Assembly: GCF_963678635.1 (NCBI RefSeq)
Contig: NC_087065.1
Location: forward strand, 54,216,397-54,280,396
From: Symsagittifera roscoffensis
Taxonomy: Eukaryota > Xenacoelomorpha > Acoela > Convolutidae
Direction: 5' to 3'
Length of the DNA stretch: 64,000 nucleotides
The notes under the pieces are model-generated. The model saw only the letters and a program-made list of their open reading frames with translations. It searched no databases and had not been told where the DNA came from. Positions 38,201 through 50,200 of this stretch are shown in pieces (within the stretch, counting starts at the first letter, position 1; every line of letters starts with the position of its first letter). The position numbers were made by a program, and so were the translations under genes.

Positions 38201-41200
38201 AAAAAATTTAAACTTAGGTTTTCTGAAAGTTTTTTTTTTGAAAAAATCGAATTTGTCTTATCTTTAACACTAGAAAGAATTAAGCAGCCAAGTTTAACGT
38301 CAAGATTCGCAACCACTGAAATAACGCTGACAACCCCCCTTACAAGATTTGAGTGGCCATATCTGGAGGCGATTATCGCAACATAAAGAGTTCTCTGACA
38401 GCTTCCAAGTTAAGGATTCGGAATTTCAAAATTTGAAGAAAAAAACGAATTGAAGTTTTCTGATTTTTTTTTTAATCACAAAAAAAACGTCATATCTCGT
38501 AGGCTAAAAATATTTGAACAGTCAAATCTGGAAGCGAGATTCGCAACCCACGATAGGATTCTGACAGCCCCCAAATCGCGTTGAGCATTTAAAAATTTGA
38601 AAAAAAAAACAAACTTGAGTTTTCTGTAAATTTTTTGAAAAATCACAAAAAACGTCCAACTCGATAACTAGCATTTTAGCAGTCGCATTTGGACGCGTTT
38701 GATTTTGAAATTTCTGAGAGTACCCTCGCAGTACCCAACTACAAGATTAGGGATTTCAAATTAAAAAGAAATCATTAAACACGTCATATCTCGAAAACTA
38801 CGAAAAAGTGAGACGTCATATTTGGAGACAAGATTCGCAAGCCTTGAGAGTACTCTGACAGCACCGAACTACAGGGTTGGGAATTTCAAGTTTTATGAAT
38901 AATTTTGTAAATTGAGATTTCTGAAAAATTTTGAAAAATCACAAAAATCGTCGTATTTCGTAAACTAAAAGGACTTGGGCATTCATAATTGGAGACCAAA
39001 TTTGCAACCCTGGAAGAACTCTGATACCATCCCACTATTTTGTTGTAACCTTATAACTCGGTGGAACAAACATTAGATTCACACCGGAAAATCGAAAAAA
39101 AAAATTAAGCAATGCAATATACGATATAGCCTAACCACGTATAAATACGTTGTGCCCTTAACTCTTGCAAAAAAAACGCTAACACATGGCAAGATACATG
39201 TCAGACGGAATTAAATACAGTATAGATAACTCACTGCGTTCATTACTCTATAAAAATTCGGACCAAAATCGGACAGAAAGATCGTAATGGAAAAAAGACA
39301 AGTTGCATATCAAAAAGATAAGAAAAGTTATAGCATATAAAGCTACTATTTTTGCACTGGAGCGAAAAGTTTATAGCAATGGTGGAAACATAGCCAAAAC
39401 ACAGTTGGAAAAGAAAAAATGAACGCAAGTAAGCAGAAAAATTACTGACTTGATTTTTGAAAAATGACATTTTTCGAATTTCTTAGAAATCAATGGATGA
39501 CCTTAAAATTCTTTGAAATTCTAGAACAATTTATGATTGGCACTTTCTTGATAAAATTAACCCAACCCAATTTCAGAAAACTGGATCAATAAGTGACAAT
39601 TTGTTTCACTGGTAAACCTTGAAAATTAAACTCCACTTTTAAAACTAAAAGTTGATCATATTTTTCGGGACTTCTACACTTTCGCAGTTCGATAGTGGAG
39701 TTTCCTTTTCTTTCAACAAACGAAATGAACTCAATTTAAAAAAAAATCAGAGGTCAAACCGTGAAAAAGTAAATTTGAGCCTAAACAAATTTTAATTTTT
39801 CCTGGAAAAAAAACGAAAAAAAAATCATCGTTAACTACATCAGAGTCCTTGAAAAGCGGAGAGGAAAACTCAATATGCTTGGAAGAGAACTCTGCATGCA
39901 AATTAAAAACATTTAACAGCTAGGAGTTTTTATTTTCGATAGAAATTTCTTCGACAACTTACTATACACTCTACAGAAGACAAATTTAACGGACAGATCA
40001 ATATGGCATGAACTTTTGCCCCAAAAGTGGCACCAATATTTGCGACTTAGGTTAGAAAAAAAGAAGGTTCTTAATAATACACAAAACTGAAGCTAGTAAA
40101 AACATAGCACTCTATCATTGTAAATATAATTACATTATAAATCGAAAAGTAATTTCGATTTAAAAAAAACATGAACTGGCTTTTTCCGCGCTTTTACATT
40201 CCACGGAACCCAAATTCTAAGCGGACAGATAAATATGTTATGAACTTTTAATATTTTCATTGAACAAAGACTTGAAAATGATACCTCAACAGTACTTTTT
40301 TCAGCGTCGTTGACGCAATTAAACTTTGGGAATCCCTACCCACACTTTCTCTACACCCAGGGGCTGATTTAAGGGGGGCGGATGCCCCCCTCCTCAGGGA
40401 TTCAACCCCCTGGGTCCCCCCTTTGTAATATTTTCCAATATCCATTTTTTTGGTGATGGACCCTAAAAATTTTCTAAAGGCGCCTTAGGCGCCAATATAT
40501 ACTAATTTTGAGGGGGGAGCGCGCGCCGAAAAAACGCGAATTTTTGGCCTGTTTTTTCAAAACTTTCCCTGCGGCGCAGAAAATTTTACCAAAAAGGGAA
40601 AAAGCAGTCCCCCTCCCTCTTGAAAATCCTAGATCCGCCCCTGTCTGCACCTATTTCAGAAATGGCCGGGATAAAAATCTTTTGCCGTCCTAATCTTTAT
40701 GGAGATCATAAAAAACTGATACAATAATTTCATGTATTTTTACAGGTGATCATGGTAACGTTCCTCCGAATTACCTGGCACTTAAGCTGTTTGCTGAGCA
40801 GTTGCGCATAGATAAATGTTAATAGGAAACTGAGTACATAATTCAATAAATCATAAAAAGTAATAGAAAGCAAGCGAGCGCATTATGTCTTTAAGTCCAT
40901 ATGTCCATTCGTTCGTGATACCATTAAAATAAATTGCTACAATGTCAGCGATCTTTGCGCTTTAGTTCATGAATAGTTCGTGGGACGAATCCTTGAGAAT
41001 CCCTGAGGGATGGGAAGGGGAGGGCGTCCGCTCATGGTTGCATACAAGGGATATCGTTTTACGGAACACAATTCATATATACTTAATCGTTGAATTAGCC
41101 GTGTTTCTTTACTAAAGATTTTCTATACTGAGGCTGAGGACCCATAGGGTATCAAATTATCATCGTCACTTCTTCAAATAAATCATCGACCATACTCTCC

Positions 41201-44200
41201 AATACGAATTAAATTATTTGCCGATGAACGTAAAAAACTCGATTCAGAATTGTGCCATTCCCCCGGATTGGCACAGTCGAACCCGCCGCGGCACTGGAAA
41301 AATGACGATAAAGGCCTTAGCGATCGATTATCAGTAAAAAAAAGGGTCAAAATAATCTGGAAATTTTGATTTTCGAAATTTCGATTCTCAGCGGTCTATT
41401 TCTGAGAAATGCAAAAACGACCATATTTGGCAAGAAAATCAGAAAAAAAACAGACAACCGGATAGACAAGACGAGAATCAGTAGAGAAAAACGAAAGAAA
41501 AAACACGAAGTCCCTTATCGTGACAATCACGCACGATAAGACGCGTAACGGGAGCCGATAAGAAGAAAGGAGGCTTCAGTGGGATCTCCGGAGCGGATCA
41601 GGACCCTCCCGCGCCACGAGATTAAGGAGATAAGAGTGTTATCTCAGAGGGGGAGTGGAATTGGAGGCCCGGTGCCCAGAGACTTAGTAGACTATCTATA
41701 ATATACACTTTTTAGCTGCTGTGATGCCCTGAGTAGTTGAATTAACTCCAATTTTACATTGTAGTTCAGAGCATGAGTAGCTAGAAAGAGGAAAGTGTCA
41801 ATCCATCTCCAATAACTGTCACTAAAAACATAATAAAAATATGATATTCGATCCGTGTTTTTAATGGTAATCACGTAGTCTGGGGATCCGAGACCCAGTT
41901 ATGTGGTTATCTTCGCATGTAACGAAAGCTGATCAAAAGTCGTTTGACTGATGGCTTAAAAATGGTAATTTTTTACTTAGCCCTAAACAGACCAGAAAAT
42001 CAACTGGCTAGGTCTAGACGGTGAAAAACGGGTAGAATTTAGGTAACTGACGCCGGCCAGTCGTCAATAGGTGCTTTTTCTACGCTCCGTCACTATGTAG
42101 TATTTGGGCGAATGTTACAAATTTTTCAAAAATCCAACAGAAGTTTTAAGGACCTCTTGATTAGTCAACCATTTTGATTTTCCGAGCTCTCTCAAAACAC
42201 TAAGCAAACCTACTTAGACAAAACTTTCTGTGCTGCAATCAAATTTTGAAAAATCAACTTTTTTGGAAGGTTATGACTATGAAATTACATGTTTTTTTTC
42301 GCGCTCTTCAGTCTCAAAATCAGTATAAACTGGCAGCGAATGCTCCTTTAGAAATATTTTGAGGTCATCAGCTAAAAATGGATTTCGTCAAATAGTACCA
42401 AAGGTAGACCTTTGGGTGAACAGGGGGTCGAATCCCTGAGAGGGGAGGGGATATGTCCGCCCTCCCTCTAAATTCACTACTCTCTTCAAAATTGTGCAAA
42501 TATTTTTTGGCCGAAGAACCGTATGCCGAAAAATAATTTCAGCCATTCAGAAATCAGCACTCAAAGTGCAAAAGAAAAAAGTTTTAGACCAGTCAATTTT
42601 TAAAATTGAAACGATGTTATTGATAGTTTAAAATCTTTCGATCGTTGTACCGAACAGTAAACAGTATAAGAATAGCACACGTTAACACAGAGCGCGAAGC
42701 TGCGCTTCGCAAACAGTAGCGAGAACACGATTAAAAAAACATTTCTATAAAGAGCTATAAAAAGCATAAATAGTCCTCAAAAACCACTACTCTCACTCAA
42801 ATGAATTCTTGAATCAAAATCAAGGAATTTAATGCCAGTTGGGATTGCCACAAATTGTATATTCTAAAGAACTAGCAAGCCCATTTAAAGAGAGCTAAAC
42901 TTGAATTTATCAGTTGGAGAGAAAAAGTGAACACATAAATCAATAATATAGTAATTAGAAAAATAACACCAGGCCAAGCTTTTCATCAATACACGGACAC
43001 TGCTTCCAAAAAATTGAATATTTTTCTATCCAAAAATTGATTCAATCCAAATAAATATCGTCTATACAAATGTTGATTTAAAGAAAAACGCTCACTTTGT
43101 CTGATGCGGAGGATGCAACTAGGATAAACTGTTTGTCCTCTGGCATGCTCAATTTGATGCAGTTCTGCTTGGCCGCCTGCCCGTCCTTCAGGGACTCCAG
43201 CCAGATAGTCTGCAGCCAGAACACCTGTTAAGATAAGATAATACGTCAAAATCTCACATAAATATTGTACCAAATTCCCATATCAACAGTGCTTAAATGA
43301 TGTTACCATATCTGCACTGCCAGTCAAGAATTACGGATTTCAGAAAAAGAAAAACCGGACTAAACTGAAGAAATAGACACTTTCGGTTTTTGTTTGGCTC
43401 TTGAAACTTGATTGAAAACTATCTGCACTACAGACTTTCTTCTTCTCATTTATGCAATAAATGTAAACATACTTTCCCATTAAATGGGGTTACTTTTAGT
43501 CATACTTCATCTGAGGTATCAGAGTACATATAATCATATTTCCGCTAAAGATTTATCTCGTCTGTTCCGATTCCGAATAAATGGGAGTTTAAATAAAACT
43601 GGCAGGCCCATAACAGCTACAGCTGTTTTTGAACAATGAGTTGACGGATACTTTTACGACGAAAATGTTTCCTGAACAAAATGAAGCATTTATACCAATC
43701 ATCATAACCAGAAGAAAAACGGTGCGGATTTCAGAAGACAAAACTCAAAACGGTACGAAATTTTTCAACACCAGCAAAATGTATGTTTGATTGAGAAAGA
43801 TCGGTATCTTCAAGCCGAAAAAATTATTTAGCCACATTTACAGTTAAATCAAATTGTTAGCAAAACCAAACAAATAGACTATGAAAAACCTGAACAACTA
43901 CAAAACCAATCACTTGAAAACAATAGAAACAACAGTACAAACATAGCCAACTAACAGTTGAAAAAGAGTAATGAACGCAAGGAAACTGAAAAAAAACTGA
44001 CATGTTTTTTCAAGAACCTTCAACTTTTGAACTTCGAAGAAAAAAAATAGATGGCCTTAAAGCTTTTTGAATTTGTAAAACAATATCTTATGGACACTTC
44101 TTTACTAACATTAACCCAAATTGAGAAAACTGGATCAATACGTGAAACTTTTATTTCGCTGGGAAACCTGATAATTAATTTCAATTTTCGAAATGAGAAG

Positions 44201-47200
44201 TCGATCACGTTTTTCGTGACCTTTAGGCTTTTGCTGTTCGATAGTGGAGTTTTCTTTCGTTTTAACAATGGAAATGCACTGAACTTTTAAAAAAAATTTC
44301 AAGTCACAGCGCGAAAAATCAAAACTAAGGGTGAATAAATTTTAAGAATTTCCTGAAAAAAAAAGTCAGCAAGACTTATAAAAGACTAGCGTGTAATGCA
44401 CCTGCGGTGCTTCGAGAACTCATGAAAAAAGCCACATATAATGAAAAAAAAAAGATCTACAATCTTTGAGTGTACTCTGACAGCACCTCAAGTCAGCAAG
44501 CACAAAAAAAGTCAGCAAGCACAAATTTAGCTAGGATTTTTTCTATGAGTTGTTTTAATTCAAATTCTGAAAAACCAATAAATTTTGTGTTTTTCACCTC
44601 TTTGAAAAATTTTAAATTGACATAAAAAAACGACACATCTTTGAAACTGAAAGCATTTGAGCAGTCGCGTTTGGATGCAAATTTTGCAGCTCCTGAGAGT
44701 ACTCTCAGAGTGCTCAACTACAGTTTAGGAACTCAAACTTCGAGAAAATTTAATTTTCGAAAAAAAATTAAAAGCCATAAAATCGTCGCACCTCGAAAAT
44801 TCAAAAACTTCAGCAGTCATACGTGGAGGAGATAATTGCAACCCTATTGAGTGACCCGACAGCACCTAACTAACTTGTTGAAAACTTCAAAACTTCAAAA
44901 AAAAATTAAACTTAGGTTTTCTGAAAGTTTTTTTTTGAAAAAATCGAATATGTCTCATCTTTAACACTAAAAAGAATTCAGCAGCCAAGTTTGGAGTCAA
45001 GATTCGCAACCACTGAAATAACGCTGACAGCCCCCCTTACAAGGAAAGGGGTTTAAAACCTAAATTAAAATTTGAAAAAAAACTTTAAATTAAACTTTGC
45101 TTCAAGAAATTAAACTTCAGAAAAATCTTTAAAAAAAAACGTCATATCTCGAAAATTAAAAAGATTTGAGTGGTCATATCTGGAGGCGATATTCGCAAAT
45201 TAAAGAGTTCTCTGACAGCTTCCAAGTTAAGGATTAGGAATTTCCAAATTTGAAGAAAAAAAACGAATTGAAGTTTTCTGAATTTTTTTTAAATCACAAA
45301 AAAACGTCATATCTCGTAGGCTACAAATATTTGAACAGTCAAATCTGAAAGCGAGATTCGCAACCCACGATAGGATTCTGACAGCCCCCAAATCGCGTTG
45401 GGCATTTAAAAATTTGAAGAAAAAAAACAAACTTGAGTTTTCTGTAAATTTTTAGCCATAAAATCGTCGCACCTCGAAAATTCAAAAACTTCAGCAGTCA
45501 TATGTGGAGGAGATAAATGCAACCCTATTGAGTGACCCGACAGCACCTAACTAACTTGTTGAAAACTTCAAAACTTCAAAAAAATTTAAACTTAGGTTTT
45601 CTGAAAGTTTTTTTTTTGAAAAAATCGAATTTGTCTTATCTTTAACACTAGAAAGAATTAAGCAGCCAAGTTTAACGTCAAGATTCGCAACCACTGAAAT
45701 AACGCTGACAACCCCCCTTACAAGATTTGAGTGGCCATATCTGGAGGCGATATTCGCAACATAAAGAGTTCTCTGACAGCTTCCAAGTTAAGGATTCGGA
45801 ATTTCAAAATTTGAAGAAAAAAAACGAATTGAAGTTTTCTGATTTTTTTTTAATCACAAAAAAAACGTCATATCTCGTAGGCTACAAATATTTGAACAGT
45901 CAAATCTGGAAGCGAGATTCGCAACCCACGATAGGATTCTGACAGCCCCCAAATCGCGTTGAGCATTTAAAAATTTGAAAAAAAAAACAAACTTGAGTTT
46001 TCTGTAAATTTTTTGAAAAATCACAAAAAACGTCCAACTCGATAACTAGCATTTTAGCAGTCGCATTTGGACGCGTTTGATTTTGAAATTTCTGAGAGTA
46101 CCCTCGCAGTACCCAACTACAAGATTAGGGATTTCAAATTAAAAAGAAATCATTAAACACGTCATATCTCGAAAACTACGAAAAAGTGAGACGTCATATT
46201 TGGAGACAAGATTCGCAAGCCTTGAGAGTACTCTGACAGCACCGAACTACAGGGTTGGGAATTTCAAGTTTTATGAATAATTTTGTAAATTGAGATTTCT
46301 GAAAAATTTTGAAAAATCACAAAAATCGTCGTATTTCGTAAACTAAAAGGACTTGGGCATTCATAATTGGAGACCAAATTTGCAACCCTGGAAGAACTCT
46401 GATACCATCCCACTATTTTGTTGTAACCTTATAACTCGGTGGAACAAACATTAGATTCACACCGGAAAATCGAAAAAAAAAATTAAGCAATGCAATATAC
46501 GATATAGCCTAACCACGTATAAATACGTTGTGCCCTTAACTCTTGCAAAAAAACGCCAACACATGGCAAGATACATGTCAGACGGAATTAAATACAGTAT
46601 AGATAACTCACTGCGTTCATTACTCTATAAAAATTCGGACCAAAATCGGACAGAAAGATCGTAATGGAAAAAAGACAAGTTGCATATCAAAAAGATAAGA
46701 AAAGTTATAGCATATAAAGCTACTATTTTTGCACTGGAGCAAAAAGTTTATAGCAATGGTGGAAACATAGCCAAAACACAGTTGGAAAAGAAAAAATGAA
46801 CGCAAGTAAGCAGAAAAATTACTGACTTGATTTTTGAAAAATGACATTTTTCGAATTTCTTAGAAATCAATGGATGACCTTAAAATTCTTTGAAATTCTA
46901 GAACAATTTATGATTGGCACTTTCTTGATAAAATTAACCCAACCCAATTTCAGAAAACTGGATCAATAAGTGACAATTTGTTTCACTGGTAAACCTTGAA
47001 AATTAAACTCCACTTTTAAAACTAAAAGTTGATCATATTTTTCGGGACTTCTACACTTTCGCAGTTCGATAGTGGAGTTTCCTTTTCTTTCAACAAACGA
47101 AATGAACTCAATTTAAAAAAAAATCAGAGGTCAAACCGTGAAAAAGTAAATTTGAGCCTAAACAAATTTTAATTTTTCCTGGAAAAAAACGAAAAAAAAA

Positions 47201-50200
47201 TCATCGTTAACTACATCAGAGTCCTTGAAAAGCGGAGAGGAAAACTCAATATGCTTGGAAGAGAACTCTGCATGCAAATTAAAAACATTTAACAGCTAGG
47301 AGTTTTTATTTTCGATAGAAATTTCTTCGACAACTTACTATACACTCTACAGAAGACAAATTTAACGGACAGATCAATATGGCATGAACTTTTGCCCCAA
47401 AAGTGGCACCAATATTTGCGACTTAGGTTAGAAAAAAAGAAGGTTCTTAATAATACACAAAACTGAAGCTAGTAAAAACATAGCACTCTATCATTGTAAA
47501 TATAATTACATTATAAATCGAAAAGTAATTTCGATTTAAAAAAAACATGAACTGGCTTTTTCCGCGCTTTTACATTCCACGGAACCCAAATTCTAAGCGG
47601 ACAGATAAATATGTTATGAACTTTTAATATTTTCATTGAACAAAGACTTGAAAATGATACCTCAACAGTACTTTTTTCAGCGTCGTTGACGCAATTAAAC
47701 TTGGGGAATCCCTACCCACACTTTCTCTACACCCAGGGGCTGATTTAAGGGGGGCGGATGCCCCCCTCCTCAGGGATTCAACCCCCTGGGTCCCCCCCTT
47801 TGTAATATTTTCCAATATCCATTTTTGGTGATGGACCCTAAAAATTTTCTAAAGGCGCCTTAGGCGCCAATATATACTAATTTTGAGATAGGAACGCGCG
47901 CCGAAAAAACGCGAATTTTTGGCCTGTTTTTTCAAAACTTTGCCTGCGGCGCAGAAAATTTTACCAAAAAGGGAAAAAGCAGTCCCCCTCCCTCTTGAAA
48001 ATCCTAGATCCGCCTCTGTCTGCACCTATTTCAGAAATGGCCGGGATAAAAATCTTTTGCCGTCCTAATCTTTATGGAGATCATAAAAAACTGATACAAT
48101 AATTTCATGTATTTTTACAGGTGATCATGGTAACGTTCCTCCGAATTACCTGGCACTTAAGCTGTTTGCTGAGCAGTTGCGCATAGATAAATGTTAATAG
48201 GAAACTGAGTACATAATTCAATAAATCATAAAAAGTAATAGAAAGCAAGCGAGCGCATTATGTCTTTAAGTCCATATGTCTATTCGTTCGTGATACCATT
48301 AAAATAAATTACTACAATGTCAGCGATCTTTGCGCTTTAGTTCATGAATAACGCCGTAATGGTCACAGAGTGAACTTAACCAGTGAACTTTCTATCTCGT
48401 TGAACCTCGATTAACTGATACAGCAACAAAACACTCCGACCAAGCAAGGAAGGATATTTGAGTAGATCATTGCCCTCTAATGGGATACAAGTATGACAAA
48501 ATGATCTGTAAACGCGGTCAAACCTACACCTAATTGCTCACTAATTTGAAATGCAAACATGTGGTTTCGGCATCGCGTTTATGTGGGAATTTAGCTAGAC
48601 TCGAAAAGAGGGCACCGATTTGGGGATGAACTTTTTTCGATAAATTTTGTCGATTTTTTGGAGGAATTTTGCACCCGCCCATCTCTACATAAGCTACTGA
48701 AACGATTTTTCATCAAGATTTTTAAAATAATTTAAATCTCGTGAACGCAATCAATAGCAGCACAGAAAGCGCAGAGGATTATCAGCAACCTGCTGAACTA
48801 AGTACTGAAGTTGTAAACTCTCCACAGAATTTTTCGGTTCGCTGAACAACAAAACATTCACTAACTTCATTTCAGTTCTTCGATATAACAAATTTTTCAA
48901 ACCAAACCATACAATCTGAATTAGTAGTGGGTTAGTTTGACTCAGTCCTGAGAAATTTGGTTCGAATCCCAAGATAACCACAAAGCCATGCAGCATTTCA
49001 AAAATTTAGCGCATCTCGAAATTTTCCTCTAAGGTCTCTCAAAAGAAGTTACCAAATTGAAAAGCTTGGGCTATTGTGTTGTCTAAGTTAAATTAACGTC
49101 GTTCAGATTCGTTGACCGAGACGGATAGTTCCAACAAGTGAGCAACTACTGGATCAATGCGATTACACAAGTTTTATTGATAATGCAAAATTATTGCCAA
49201 TAACCTTTTCGGTCATCGAATCTCAACAAAGTTAATTGACTTCTGACGTCATGCTCTTTTGTCTGGAAAGAAAGAAAAGCAAGGATAGCCGGTTACTGTG
49301 CAAATAGCACAGAATGTTCCGACCAGTCTTAAAAAATTGCAAAATTATTTTTTCAAACTAGGGTCGTTTTTTTTTCGGCGTGGTGTGATAAAGGTATATG
49401 TGCGAAAAAGTAGAGCTTAGGCATTTCCGTCAGCCCTTGTAAAATATGCAAATTGGAAAACAATTTTTGAAGACAAATAACATGAAAAACAAAACAAAAA
49501 TTAAATAATTGTTTTAATTGTTCAAAAACTTTTTCCTAAATTTTTGATTCCTAAGATGAAGCAAAAAAACTCCAAAAACTAACTTCAATTGAGTAAGAAA
49601 CTGAATTTTCAAAGCCTAAATTAAGCATAAATAAGCTAATGTAGGCCTGCTCACTCGCTCGAAATTAGACGAAAAATCAAAAACTTCAAACCGGTTTTTC
49701 TCGACACTGGGAAAACATTTTAAAAATTTTTAAATGTCGTTCGAATTACGACTAAAAGGGATTTAATATGATATAGCACACGGCCCAGTCATATGATTAT
49801 TTGTGTTAGCTGATTTTACGTGGAAAATAAAAAGAAAAAAACTAAAACACACCCGAATACAACTTTCCTCCCCATTTTCAATGGTCGGAACAAAAAGTGT
49901 AAAAAATCTATAATATAGCCGAGGCTGGTCGCAAAAGTTTATAAGAAAAAGGAAACCGAAAGAAAATGCGAAGGAAAAAATATATCACACTGAAGATCTT
50001 TTAACTTTAAAAATTTTTCATGATTGGCGCTGTTTTTTCGAAGTTATCCCATTTTAAAAAAATCTGGATCAATAAGTTATTTTTTATTCAGCAATGAAAT
50101 CACAAAACTAAAGTAAATCACGTTATCGATAGTGAATTTTCTTCCTTTGAACAAAGTAAGTGAATTGAACTTACAAATCAAAACCCAAACCGCAAAAAAA

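Larger units (their letters stand above)
33604..40979. repeat. 7.4-kb tandem duplication, copy 1
   Basis: From 'gtgggacgaatccttgag' onward the sequence recurs at 40980 with an offset of 7375-7378. Only occasional substitutions and homopolymer indels separate the copies. The block carries a hairpin-repeat copy (35308), an ALS2 PH exon (35719-35847), a degenerate satellite array (about 37100-39030) and two pieces of a dispersed repeat (34740-35100 and, inverted, 40360-40640). Confidence 0.92.
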
